Shown: positions 1-7,119, counted from the stretch's first letter. The stretch: 9,819 nucleotides of DNA from Burkholderiaceae bacterium (GCA_017853735.1 JAFMJA010000087.1:1-9819); one strand, 5' to 3'. Numbers and translations: made by a program. The notes: generated by a model from the sequence alone, not told the origin.

Positions 1-987
1 GCCGATATGGACGCCCTGCCCCTGCAGGAGCTCAACACCTTTGCGCATGCCAGCCAGCACGCGGGCAAGATGCACGCCTGCGGGCATGATGGTCATATGG
101 CCATGCTGCTGGCAGCTGCGCAGCAACTGGCCAGGACGCGCGCCTTTGACGGCACGGTCTACCTGATCTTTCAGCCTGCTGAAGAAGGTGGTGGCGGGGC
201 CAAGGCCATGATCGAGGATGGCCTGTTCAAGAAATTTCCGATGGAGGCGGTTTTCGGGGTGCACAACTGGCCGGGCGCGGGGGTAGGCCGCTTCGCTGCC
301 AGTGCCGGACCCGTCATGGCTTCGAGCAACCGATTCAAAATCACCATCCGTGGCAAGGGCTGCCATGCGGCGATGCCCAACAACGGCATTGACCCGGTGC
401 CGGTGGCCTGCCAGATGACCGAGGCTTTCCAGACCATCATCACCCGCAACAAAAAACCCATCGATACGGGCGTCATCTCGGTGACCATGATCCATGCCGG
501 CGAGGCCTCCAATGTGGTGCCTGACAGCTGCGAGTTGCAGGGTACGGTGCGCACTTTTTCCACCGAGGTACTCGACCTGATCGAGCGACGCATGCGGGAG
601 CTTGCACAGCACCTGTGCGCTGCCTTCGGGGCGAGTTGCGAATTCGAATTCGTGCGCAGCTATCCACCCACCGTCAATTCCAGCTACGAAGCCGAGTTCA
701 TCCGGCGCGTCATGGCCGGCATAGTGGGAGCACAAAATGTGATCGATCAGGAACCCACTATGGTGGCCGAAGATTTCGCCTTCATGCTCGAAGCCTGTCC
801 CGGTACCTATGGCTTTCTCTATAACGGCGATGGGTCGCACCGGGAAATTGGGCATGGGGGCGGTCCATGCACCCTGCACAACACCAGCTATGACTTCAAC
901 GATGATCTGATTCCACTGGGCGGCACACTCTGGGTGGAGTTGGTCCACCAGTGGCTGGCGACGCCACTACCTGCTGATCGGCGTTGA
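1..987 (+). CDS. M20-family amidohydrolase (hippurate hydrolase/aminoacylase-like), 5' end missing
   Basis: This is a zinc (or other divalent metal) amidohydrolase of the M20D type, the family of hippurate hydrolases, N-acyl-amino-acid hydrolases and IAA-amino-acid hydrolases. It would cleave an acyl group from an amino acid in the cytoplasm. The frame is open from base 1, where it reads ADMDALPLQE, a conserved M20D segment that normally lies roughly 70-80 residues into the protein, so the true start is left of the window. Visible metal-site motifs are HACGHDGH (nt 73-96, Cys and His ligands), QPAEEG (nt 172-189, Glu-Glu), GVHNWPG (His at 262-264) and a C-terminal HNTSYDF (His at 877-879). 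The central GKGCHAAMP segment marks the dimerisation domain. The gene ends 19 bp before the convergent hydroxylase gene, with no hairpin-plus-T-run terminator between them. The family call is firm. The substrate cannot be read from sequence. Confidence 0.93.
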   Translation, partial: ADMDALPLQELNTFAHASQHAGKMHACGHDGHMAMLLAAAQQLARTRAFDGTVYLIFQPAEEGGGGAKAMIEDGLFKKFPMEAVFGVHNWPGAGVGRFAASAGPVMASSNRFKITIRGKGCHAAMPNNGIDPVPVACQMTEAFQTIITRNKKPIDTGVISVTMIHAGEASNVVPDSCELQGTVRTFSTEVLDLIERRMRELAQHLCAAFGASCEFEFVRSYPPTVNSSYEAEFIRRVMAGIVGAQNVIDQEPTMVAEDFAFMLEACPGTYGFLYNGDGSHREIGHGGGPCTLHNTSYDFNDDLIPLGGTLWVELVHQWLATPLPADRR

Positions 988-1006
988 ACCGTTCAGACCG
1001 GGGATT

Positions 1007-2140
1007 TCACTTGTTCGGGTGCAACCATCCGGACGCACACCACACTTTCAACAAGCCCAGCGCCTCCTTGCTCAGGCGCGCCACCTCCTGCGTGGCCAGG
1101 CATCGTTCATTTGCCAGGTGGCGCATCAGTTGGGCATCCTGACCCGCTGCCAGAAAACTCTCACCATTGATGTAAACATGCCGGTCGTCAAACAGCATGC
1201 GGGTGCGACGGTCCAGCACCACGCCCCTTCGGCCGCTGAGCAGCCGACCGGGCTCAAACCAGACTTGGGGTTTGGGCTCGCTGAGCAATTCACCCAAGGC
1301 TTGTGCCAGAGCGTGTGGATCTTTCAAGGCGGTCATGACAGACTGTCGGGCAAAATGCTCCAACGCTGAAGGAATAAGCGCTGCAGCGCTTGTCGCAGCC
1401 TGAGCTGGATCCCGGTAACGCTGCTCGTCCAAGCCGCCAGCCTGATCAGCCAGCCGCTGCAATAATTCCTGCGCCAGTTCAGCACGCGCGGGCGAGCGAA
1501 AACCAATGGAATAGGTCATGCACTCGCCTTGTTCGGCAATGCCATCATGTGCATAGTGCGGGGGCAAATAGAGCATATCGCCCGCTTCCAGTAAAAATTC
1601 CTGTTCAGCCTGGAAATTGGCCAATATCTTCAAGGGCACATCCGATCGCAGCGCGGGATCAAAGCGGCGGGCAATTCGCCAACGCCGCCTGCCCTGGGCC
1701 TGCAGCAGGAATACATCGTAGCTGTCGTAGTGCGGACCGACGCCACCGCCTTCAGTGGCAAAGCTGACCATCAGATCATCCAGCCGCGCATCCGGAATAA
1801 AGCGAAACCTGTTGAGCATGGCCCGGGCCGCCTCAAGGTGCAGGTCCAGGCCCTGGACCAGCAGTGTCCAGTTCGGTGTTTTCAGGGTGGGCAGGCTTCG
1901 ACGCTGGATTGGACCAGGCCGCATTTGCCATTGCGTGCGGCCGCCCTCCCGTCGGCTTGAGATCAGGCGGGATTCAACCTCCTCACGCCCGGCCAGGTCA
2001 AACAACTCGGCGCGGGTGAGCATGGGGGCCATTCCGCCAATCGCCTGGCGGATGAGCAGTGGCTTCTTGTGCCAATGCTTTTGCATGAATGCCTGAGGGC
2101 TGAGGCCAGCCAGGAGCGGTAGGGCTTGATCAATATCCAT
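1007..2140 (-). CDS. roxA: JmjC/cupin-domain protein, probable ribosomal protein uL16 arginine hydroxylase (RoxA/YcfD type)
   Basis: This looks like a cytoplasmic Fe(II)/2-oxoglutarate-dependent oxygenase. The E. coli relative YcfD/RoxA hydroxylates an arginine of ribosomal protein L16. The 377-residue length fits the family. The N-terminus carries a typical stretch (HWHKKPLLIRQA, residues about 22-33). The iron facial triad is visible as His137-x-Asp139 in GPHYDSYDVF and His198 in YLPPHYAHDG. A basic run QGRRRWRI follows the HxD motif, as in RoxA proteins. The C-terminal ~150 residues match the family's dimerisation and winged-helix region in length, and I infer that assignment. The ATG at 2140 sits right before the conserved MDIDQALPLL start but has no obvious Shine-Dalgarno. 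The gene is divergent from the SlyD-like gene (71 bp gap) and convergent with the M20 gene. Substrate identity is by family only. Confidence 0.92.
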   Translation of the reverse strand: MDIDQALPLLAGLSPQAFMQKHWHKKPLLIRQAIGGMAPMLTRAELFDLAGREEVESRLISSRREGGRTQWQMRPGPIQRRSLPTLKTPNWTLLVQGLDLHLEAARAMLNRFRFIPDARLDDLMVSFATEGGGVGPHYDSYDVFLLQAQGRRRWRIARRFDPALRSDVPLKILANFQAEQEFLLEAGDMLYLPPHYAHDGIAEQGECMTYSIGFRSPARAELAQELLQRLADQAGGLDEQRYRDPAQAATSAAALIPSALEHFARQSVMTALKDPHALAQALGELLSEPKPQVWFEPGRLLSGRRGVVLDRRTRMLFDDRHVYINGESFLAAGQDAQLMRHLANERCLATQEVARLSKEALGLLKVWCASGWLHPNK

Positions 2141-2211
2141 CGGTGAAACTGTAATGGATAGCGGCCCTGTTCTGCATCAGGCGCTGGACAATTGCGCGAC
2201 AATCAGCGCTT

Positions 2212-2745
2212 ATGGAGATCAATCAGCAATGCGTGGTGGCCCTGACCTGGAAGCTCACCGACACTCTGGGTGAAGAACTTGATGTTCTGGAGGATCCAGT
2301 GGAGTTCTTTGTCGGCGGGGTGGATTTGTTCAAGAAAATCGAGCAAGCCCTGCAAGGCCATGGGGTGGGTGCCATTGTGCGCCTGCAGCTCGAACCAGAA
2401 GAAGCCTTTGGCGACTATGACGAACAGCTTGTGTTTCTGGAGCCGCGGTCACTGTTTCCTGCCGGTCTGGAGGAGGGCTTGACGATTGAGGGCACTGCCC
2501 TGCCACCCGGCTGCAATCCCGAAGCGCCCAAAAATATGCTCTACACCGTGACCGAGCTCTATCCTGAGCATGTGGTGCTCGACGGCAACCATCCCTTGGC
2601 AGGCATCGCATTGCGACTGACCCTGCAGGTGAAAGGCGTGCGCGAAGCCACGCTCGATGAGGTCGGTCGGGGATCAGCGGGTACTGGATTTTTTCGAATT
2701 GCGGCCCCGCATGAACATGGCCCGGGCAGCACTTCGCTGCACTAG
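2212..2745 (+). CDS. FKBP-type peptidyl-prolyl cis-trans isomerase, SlyD-like
   Basis: This is a predicted cytoplasmic prolyl isomerase and chaperone of the SlyD branch of FKBPs, 177 residues long. The sequence follows SlyD order: an N-terminal FKBP strand (VVALTWKLTDTLGEELD, about 8-24), the SlyD signature PEEAFGDYDEQLV (62-74), an insert-in-flap chaperone region (about 75-122), then DGNHPLAG (124-131) returning to the FKBP fold. Unlike E. coli SlyD, there is no long His/Cys-rich nickel-binding tail. The C-terminus is only HEHGPGSTSLH with three histidines, so a role in nickel delivery to hydrogenase is doubtful. The ATG at 2212 has no good Shine-Dalgarno (upstream bases are AATCAGCGCTT). 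The gene is divergent from the hydroxylase gene and converges on dut with a 37 bp gap. I leave the symbol empty because several SlyD-like paralogues exist. Confidence 0.9.
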   Translation: MEINQQCVVALTWKLTDTLGEELDVLEDPVEFFVGGVDLFKKIEQALQGHGVGAIVRLQLEPEEAFGDYDEQLVFLEPRSLFPAGLEEGLTIEGTALPPGCNPEAPKNMLYTVTELYPEHVVLDGNHPLAGIALRLTLQVKGVREATLDEVGRGSAGTGFFRIAAPHEHGPGSTSLH

Positions 2746-2782
2746 GGGCACTGAAGGTTTTAGGGTGCGAGCAGTCCCTGGC

Positions 2783-3232
2783 TCAGCGCTTTCCGGTCGA
2801 TCCGTAGCCTCCGGCCCCGCGTTCTGATTGGGCGGGAAACTCGCTCACCACATTGAAGCGTGCCTGCACTACCGGCACAATCACCAGTTGCGCGATACGC
2901 TCCATGGGTTCGATGGTAAAAGCCTGCTGGCTGCGGTTCCAGGCGCTGACCATCAGTTGCCCCTGGTAGTCGCTGTCTATCAAGCCCACCAGATTGCCCA
3001 GCACAATGCCATGCTTATGGCCCAGGCCTGAGCGCGGCAGGATCAGGGCGGCATAACCCGGGTCCGCCAGATGAATCGCGATCCCGGTGGGCACCAGCTG
3101 CCAAGCATTGGGTTGCAAGGTAAGCGCCTCGTCCAGGCAGGCGCGTAAATCGAGGCCGGCACTTCCGGAAGTGGCATAGGCCGGCAGTTGGTCCACCATG
3201 CGGGGGTCGAGGATCTTGACGTCAATCTGCAT
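2783..3232 (-). CDS. dut: dUTP diphosphatase (dUTPase)
   Basis: The enzyme hydrolyses dUTP to dUMP and pyrophosphate, which keeps uracil out of DNA and supplies dUMP for dTMP synthesis. It is a homotrimer in the cytoplasm. At 149 residues it matches the family, and all five dUTPase motifs are present in order: SAGLDLRA (24-31), PRSGLG (66-71), GLIDSDYQG (83-91, with the catalytic aspartate region), ERIAQLVIVP (111-120) and RGAGGYGSTG (138-147, the flexible P-loop-like tail). I chose the ATG at 3232 because MQIDVKILDPR matches the start of other Dut proteins. An in-frame TTG at 3241 would add only three residues. The gene begins 17 bp after the coaBC stop on the same strand, so the two are very likely co-transcribed, a common proteobacterial pairing. 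No strong Shine-Dalgarno is seen. Confidence 0.97.
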   Translation of the reverse strand: MQIDVKILDPRMVDQLPAYATSGSAGLDLRACLDEALTLQPNAWQLVPTGIAIHLADPGYAALILPRSGLGHKHGIVLGNLVGLIDSDYQGQLMVSAWNRSQQAFTIEPMERIAQLVIVPVVQARFNVVSEFPAQSERGAGGYGSTGKR

Positions 3233-3249
3233 TGCTGGCAACTAGAGGT

Positions 3250-4464
3250 TCATGATTTCAGTCGGTGCGCAATTTCAGCGACCAGCTGGCGCGCCAAGGT
3301 CTGCTTGTCCGCACGAGGCAGCTCGGTCACACCCTTGGCATCGACCAGCAGCAAGGCGTTGTCGTCCTGCCCAAAGGTGGCGGGCCCGAGATTGGCCACG
3401 ATCAAGGGAACACCCTTGCGCGCCAGCTTGGCCTGGGCATTGGCCAGCAGATCCTGGCTCTCAGCGGCAAAGCCGACGCAATACAGCGCCCCGCTGCGGG
3501 CACGCTCGCCTTGCGCCACGCCAGCCAGAATATCTGGGTTTTCGACAAAGCTCAGGGTGGGCGCCTGAGCGGATCCATCCTTTTTAATCTTATGCTCGGC
3601 AGGGTTAGCGGGCCGCCAGTCGGCTACCGCGGCAGTGGCAATAAAAACGGAGGTGTCTTCTGCCGCAGCCTGCACGGCCTGTTGCATTTCTCGCGCCGAG
3701 CGCACATCGATTCGTCGCACCCCCCGGGGCGTGCCCAGACTTACCGGGCCAGCCACCAGAGTGACCTCGGCGCCTGCCTCGAGGGCGGCACGGGCAATGG
3801 CAAATCCCATCTTGCCGCTGGACAGATTGGTGATGCCGCGCACCGGGTCGATCGGCTCATAGGTTGGCCCTGCGGTCACCAGCACCCGCTGGCCCTGCAA
3901 GGACTTGGGCTGAAACAGTGCAACCACTGCTTCCAGCAGCTCCTGGGGCTCGAGCATGCGCCCATCGCCCACCTCACCGCAAGCCTGATCGCCACTACCC
4001 ACATCCAGCACCTGAGCACCATCGGCCTTGAGCTGAGCCACATTGCGCTGGGTCGCCGGATGCGCCCACATCTCACGATTCATGGCGGGGGCAATGAGCA
4101 GAGGGACCGACTCGATCGGTCGGGCCAGACAGGTCAGGCTGAGCAGGTCATCGGCCCGTCCGTGCAACAGTTTGGCCATGAAATCAGCGCTGCAGGGAGC
4201 GATCAGGATGGCATCGGCCTCGCGTCCCAGGTTGATATGCGCCATGTTGTTGGGCTCGCGCGCATCCCATTGGGAGTGGTACACCGGCCGATTGGACAGG
4301 GCCTGCATGGTCACCGGGGTGATGAACTGGCTGGCGGCATCAGTCATCACCACCTGGACAGTGGCTCCCGCCTTGATCAAGCCGCGGCATAGCTCGGCAG
4401 CCTTGTAGCAAGCAATGCCGCCGGTCAGGCCCAGCAGAATGTGTTTTCCGGCAAGGTCGTTCAT
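3250..4464 (-). CDS. coaBC: Bifunctional phosphopantothenoylcysteine decarboxylase / phosphopantothenate-cysteine ligase
   Basis: This flavoprotein carries out two coenzyme A steps: CTP-dependent ligation of 4'-phosphopantothenate with cysteine (CoaB), then FMN-dependent decarboxylation to 4'-phosphopantetheine (CoaC). The CoaC half comes first: LGLTGGIACYKAAEL at the flavin site, catalytic His76 in AHINL, the substrate-binding PAMNREMW (126-133) and the active-site Cys162 in ACGEVGDGRM. The CoaB half follows: LVTAGPTYEPIDPVR, Asn212 in ITNLSSGKMG, AAVADWRPA and KIKK (292-295). Numbering is from the ATG at 4464, which gives 404 residues and places His76 close to the E. coli His75. An in-frame ATG at 4533 (427 residues) has a far better ribosome site, AGGAGG six bases upstream, while 4464 has almost none. 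The true start is therefore open, and 4482 is a third option. dut follows after 17 bp. CoaBC consumes CTP, which the divergent pyrG supplies. Confidence 0.95.
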   Translation of the reverse strand: MNDLAGKHILLGLTGGIACYKAAELCRGLIKAGATVQVVMTDAASQFITPVTMQALSNRPVYHSQWDAREPNNMAHINLGREADAILIAPCSADFMAKLLHGRADDLLSLTCLARPIESVPLLIAPAMNREMWAHPATQRNVAQLKADGAQVLDVGSGDQACGEVGDGRMLEPQELLEAVVALFQPKSLQGQRVLVTAGPTYEPIDPVRGITNLSSGKMGFAIARAALEAGAEVTLVAGPVSLGTPRGVRRIDVRSAREMQQAVQAAAEDTSVFIATAAVADWRPANPAEHKIKKDGSAQAPTLSFVENPDILAGVAQGERARSGALYCVGFAAESQDLLANAQAKLARKGVPLIVANLGPATFGQDDNALLLVDAKGVTELPRADKQTLARQLVAEIAHRLKS

Positions 4465-4521
4465 GGCTTCGGAATGTAGCATCTTGTCCCTTGCCCCGAG
4501 CCCGGGCCTGGGCGACGCCCC

Positions 4522-4527
4522 TATAAT
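4522..4527 (+). promoter_or_regulatory. Candidate -10 element (TATAAT) for pyrG
   Basis: A perfect TATAAT sits 42 bp before the pyrG ATG in an otherwise GC-rich context, which would put the transcript start near 4534 and give a leader of about 36 nt. No -35 element is recognisable at 16-18 bp: the nearest TTGCCC (4491-4496) is 25 bp away. Two GC-rich dyads lie just upstream, GCCCGGGC (4500-4507) and GGGCGACGCCC (4510-4520), and could be a protein site or chance. The element lies inside the coding region if coaBC starts at 4533. Confidence 0.45.
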
Positions 4528-4539
4528 CTGCATTTACCA

Positions 4540-4545
4540 CCTCCT
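4540..4545 (-). promoter_or_regulatory. Strong Shine-Dalgarno for the alternative upstream coaBC start
   Basis: On the minus strand this reads AGGAGG (extended AGGAGGTGG), followed by six bases (TGGTAA) and an ATG at 4533-4531 that is in frame with coaBC. Spacing and sequence are ideal. It favours a 427-residue CoaBC with a 23-residue N-terminal extension, against the homology-based start at 4464. On the plus strand the same bases read CCACCTCCT, which resembles the 16S anti-Shine-Dalgarno and would lie in the pyrG leader. Confidence 0.5.
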
Positions 4546-4562
4546 CGAACCGCATGGTTCGA
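4545..4562 (+). promoter_or_regulatory. Perfect stem-loop in the pyrG leader
   Basis: TCGAACC (4545-4551) and GGTTCGA (4556-4562) form a perfect 7 bp stem with the four-base loop GCAT. It ends seven bases before the pyrG ATG at 4570, where a ribosome site would normally be. No Shine-Dalgarno is visible there (bases before the ATG are GACCCTGAC). There is no T-run after it, so it is not an intrinsic terminator. A role in translation control is inference. Confidence 0.45.
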
Positions 4563-4569
4563 CCCTGAC

Positions 4570-6243
4570 ATGACCAAATTCGTCTTCGTCACTGGCGGTG
4601 TGGTGTCTTCCCTGGGCAAGGGAATCGCCTCAGCGTCCTTGGCCGCGATTCTTGAATCGCGGGGCCTCAAAGTCACCCTCATCAAGCTCGATCCCTACCT
4701 CAATGTCGATCCGGGGACGATGTCACCCTTCCAGCATGGTGAGGTCTTTGTGACGGATGATGGCGCCGAGACCGACCTGGACCTGGGTCACTATGAGCGT
4801 TTCATCGAAACGCGCATGAAAAAAACCAATAACTTCACCACCGGACAAATTTATAAAAGCGTGCTCGAAAAAGAGCGCCGAGGCGACTATCTGGGCAAGA
4901 CTGTGCAGGTCATCCCCCATGTGACCAATGAAATCCAGGAATTCATCAAGCGGGGCGCCGGTTTTGGCACCAGCGAGGCGGTCGATGTGGCGATAGTGGA
5001 AATCGGCGGCACAGTGGGTGATATCGAATCCCTGCCATTTCTGGAAGCGGTGCGTCAACTCAGCCATAAGTTGGGACCCAACGCAGCGGCCTTTGTCCAC
5101 CTGACCTATGTGCCCTGGATTGCTGCTGCTGGCGAGCTCAAAACCAAACCAACCCAACACACGGTGCAGAAGTTGCGTGAAATCGGTATCCAGCCCGATG
5201 CCCTGCTCTGCCGTGCGGACCGACCGATTCCGGGCGAAGAGCGGGAAAAAATCTCTCTGTTCACCAATGTGGCGCAGTGGGGTGTGATTTCCATGCCCGA
5301 TGTGGACACGATCTACAAGGTACCGCGGGTGCTGCACGAACAGGGCCTGGATGGCCTGATCTGTGACAAATTGCGACTCAACACCCCGCCAGCCAATCTC
5401 AAGCGTTGGGATGATCTGGTCTATGAAACCGAACACCCACAAGCTGAAGTGACCATCGCCATGGTGGGCAAGTATGTAGACCTGTCCGATAGTTACAAGT
5501 CCGTCAACGAGGCGCTGCGCCATGCCGGCATGAAAAACCATGCTCGGGTAAAGATCGAGCATGTGGATTCGGAATCGATCCACCACGACGCGGCCTCCCG
5601 GCTGGCTAAATACGACGCCATTCTGGTGCCCGGCGGCTTTGGCAAACGTGGCATCGAAGGCAAGATCAGCACCGCCCGCTTTGCGCGCGAACACAAGGTT
5701 CCTTATCTGGGCATCTGCCTGGGCATGCAGGTCGCCACCATTGAATTCGCCCGTCATGTGGCTGGCTTGCCCGGCGCCAACAGCACCGAGTTTGATCCGG
5801 ACTGTTCCGAGCCTGTGATCGCCTTGATCACCGAATGGAAAGATGCCGATGGCAGTATCCAGACCCGTGATATCGATTCCGACCTGGGTGGCACCATGCG
5901 GCTGGGTGCACAAAGTTCGGATGTAACCAAGGGAACCCTGGCCCATCAGATTTATGGCGATGTGGTCACTGAGCGTCACCGCCATCGCTACGAGGCCAAT
6001 GTCAATTACCTGGACACCCTGCGACAGGCTGGTTTGGTGATTTCAGCCCTGACCCAGCGAGAGCACCTCACCGAAATGGTGGAGTTGCCCCAAAGCGTCC
6101 ATCCCTGGTTTGTGGGAGTTCAGTTCCATCCCGAGTTCAAGTCCACCCCCTGGAACGGGCACCCGCTGTTCAACGCTTTTATCAAGGCTGCCCTGGATCA
6201 CCAGCGTCAGGGACATAACCAAAATCTCCGGGCCGTGGCTTAA
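4570..6243 (+). CDS. pyrG: CTP synthase (glutamine hydrolysing)
   Basis: PyrG makes CTP from UTP, ATP and glutamine, the last step of pyrimidine nucleotide synthesis. It works as a cytoplasmic tetramer. The N-terminal synthetase domain (about 1-270) opens with the P-loop GGVVSSLGKGIASA (from residue 9) and carries DPYLNVDPGTMSPFQHGEVFV and the GGTVGDIES region. The C-terminal class I glutamine amidotransferase domain (about 295-545) contains the oxyanion segment PGGFGKRG, nucleophile Cys383 in GICLGMQ, and His520/Glu522 in VQFHPEF. All catalytic residues are intact. At 557 residues it is slightly longer than E. coli PyrG (545), partly through a polar C-terminal tail. The ATG at 4570 gives the conserved MTKFVFVTGG start. 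No Shine-Dalgarno is evident. kdsA follows after 10 bp with its ribosome site on the pyrG stop codon, so the two look co-transcribed. Confidence 0.98.
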   Translation: MTKFVFVTGGVVSSLGKGIASASLAAILESRGLKVTLIKLDPYLNVDPGTMSPFQHGEVFVTDDGAETDLDLGHYERFIETRMKKTNNFTTGQIYKSVLEKERRGDYLGKTVQVIPHVTNEIQEFIKRGAGFGTSEAVDVAIVEIGGTVGDIESLPFLEAVRQLSHKLGPNAAAFVHLTYVPWIAAAGELKTKPTQHTVQKLREIGIQPDALLCRADRPIPGEEREKISLFTNVAQWGVISMPDVDTIYKVPRVLHEQGLDGLICDKLRLNTPPANLKRWDDLVYETEHPQAEVTIAMVGKYVDLSDSYKSVNEALRHAGMKNHARVKIEHVDSESIHHDAASRLAKYDAILVPGGFGKRGIEGKISTARFAREHKVPYLGICLGMQVATIEFARHVAGLPGANSTEFDPDCSEPVIALITEWKDADGSIQTRDIDSDLGGTMRLGAQSSDVTKGTLAHQIYGDVVTERHRHRYEANVNYLDTLRQAGLVISALTQREHLTEMVELPQSVHPWFVGVQFHPEFKSTPWNGHPLFNAFIKAALDHQRQGHNQNLRAVA

Positions 6244-6246
6244 GGA
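6242..6246 (+). promoter_or_regulatory. Ribosome binding site deciding the kdsA start
   Basis: AAGGA overlaps the pyrG TAA stop (6241-6243) and lies seven bases before the ATG at 6254. It rules out the longer in-frame reading from 6110, which would run inside pyrG and add residues unlike any KdsA. The arrangement suggests translational coupling between pyrG and kdsA. Confidence 0.75.
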
Positions 6247-6253
6247 CTCCTGC

Positions 6254-7108
6254 ATGCAACTGTGTGGTTTTGAAGTTGGCCTGGACCGACGCTTTTTCCT
6301 CATCGCTGGCACCTGTTCCATTGAGGGATTACAGATGTCTATCGACGTGGCTGGCCAGCTCAAGGAAGCCTGCACGTCCTTGGGTATTCCCCTTATTTAT
6401 AAGGGCTCCTTTGATAAAGCCAATCGATCGTCGGGTGCCACCAAACGTGGTGTGGGCATGCAAGCCGGCCTGAAAATTCTTGAAGAGGTTCGCCGTCAAA
6501 CGGGCCTGCCCGTCCTCACCGATGTACACGACGAATCCCAGGTGGCCGAGGTGGCCAGCGTGGTCGATGTGCTGCAGACCCCGGCCTTTCTGTGTCGGCA
6601 GACCGACTTCATCCACGCCGTGGCCCGCTCGGGCAAACCGGTCAACATCAAAAAAGGCCAGTTCCTCGCCCCCTGGGATATGAAGAACGTGGTGGACAAG
6701 GCCCGTGCAGCGGCCATCGAGGCACACCTCGACCCCGACCGCTTCCTCGCCTGTGAGCGCGGCGTGAGCTTTGGCTACAACAATCTGGTGGCCGACATGA
6801 CCAGCCTGGCGGAAATGCGCAAGACGGGCGCGCCCGTGGTGTTTGATGTCACCCATTCCGTGCAAAAACCTGGCGGCCAAGGCAGCAGCAGTGGCGGCGC
6901 CCGTGAGATGGTGCCTGTGCTGGCGCGCGCCGGTGCGGCCGTTGGCGTGGCAGGCTTTTTCATGGAGACGCATCCTAACCCCGAGCAGGCCTGGTCTGAC
7001 GGTCCCAATGCGGTGCCGCTCAAGCACATGAAGGCCCTGCTGGAAAGCCTGGTCGAACTCGACCGCGTGGTTAAAAAAGCGCCTTTGCTCGAAAACAGTT
7101 TTCTTTGA
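6254..7108 (+). CDS. kdsA: 3-deoxy-8-phosphooctulonate synthase (Kdo-8-phosphate synthase), metal-dependent type
   Basis: KdsA condenses PEP with arabinose 5-phosphate to give Kdo 8-phosphate, the committed step to Kdo of lipopolysaccharide, in the cytoplasm. The 284-residue length equals the usual family size. Recognisable segments are YKGSFDKANRSS (49-60), the PEP and A5P region NIKKGQFLAPWDMKN (131-145), ERGVSFGYNNL (168-178) and DVTHSVQKPGGQG (198-210). The four metal ligands of the metal-dependent class are present: Cys21, His201, Glu238 (METHPNP) and Asp249 (SDGPN). The E. coli enzyme has Asn at the Cys position and needs no metal. The loop around Cys21 reads AGTCSIEG where AGPCxIES is usual. 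The start at 6254 is supported by AAGGA and by homology. Its substrate PEP is made by the enolase encoded two genes downstream. Confidence 0.97.
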   Translation: MQLCGFEVGLDRRFFLIAGTCSIEGLQMSIDVAGQLKEACTSLGIPLIYKGSFDKANRSSGATKRGVGMQAGLKILEEVRRQTGLPVLTDVHDESQVAEVASVVDVLQTPAFLCRQTDFIHAVARSGKPVNIKKGQFLAPWDMKNVVDKARAAAIEAHLDPDRFLACERGVSFGYNNLVADMTSLAEMRKTGAPVVFDVTHSVQKPGGQGSSSGGAREMVPVLARAGAAVGVAGFFMETHPNPEQAWSDGPNAVPLKHMKALLESLVELDRVVKKAPLLENSFL

Positions 7109-7115
7109 ACCCACC

Positions 7116-7119
7116 GGAG
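7116..7119 (+). promoter_or_regulatory. Ribosome binding site of the DUF1330 gene
   Basis: GGAG lies six bases before the ATG at 7126 and decides this start over an in-frame TTG at 7105, which overlaps the end of kdsA. Confidence 0.65.

Noticed and set aside
985..1000. Small dyad TGAACCGTTCA at the end of the M20 gene as a terminator
   Set aside because: The stem is only 4 bp once a minimal loop is allowed, and no T-run follows on either strand.
2141..2211. Promoters in the gap between the hydroxylase and SlyD-like genes
   Set aside because: Two GACAAT-like -10 matches on the plus strand lack -35 partners and give almost leaderless transcripts. TTGTCC on the minus strand has no -10 at usable spacing. 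At least one promoter must be near here, but I cannot place it.
2726..2740. Hairpin GCAGC-ACTTC-GCTGC as terminator of the SlyD-like gene
   Set aside because: The stem is only 5 bp, lies inside the last codons and is not followed by a T-run.
3265..4392. Long plus-strand open frame (375 codons) antisense to coaBC
   Set aside because: It lies wholly opposite a gene with all CoaBC catalytic motifs. Its translation is rich in Gly, His and Gln without recognisable motifs, as expected for the mirror of a GC-biased coding region.
4723..5985. Long minus-strand open frame (420 codons) antisense to pyrG
   Set aside because: It mirrors an intact CTP synthase gene. No domain is recognisable, and it is explained by the codon bias of pyrG.
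6110..6253. N-terminal extension of kdsA into pyrG (start at 6110)
   Set aside because: The extra 48 residues come from another frame of the essential PyrG C-terminus. KdsA of exactly usual length starts at 6254 with a good ribosome site.
6329..7114. Minus-strand open frame (261 codons) antisense to kdsA
   Set aside because: It is a shadow of the kdsA codons with no supported start, motif or neighbour on that strand.
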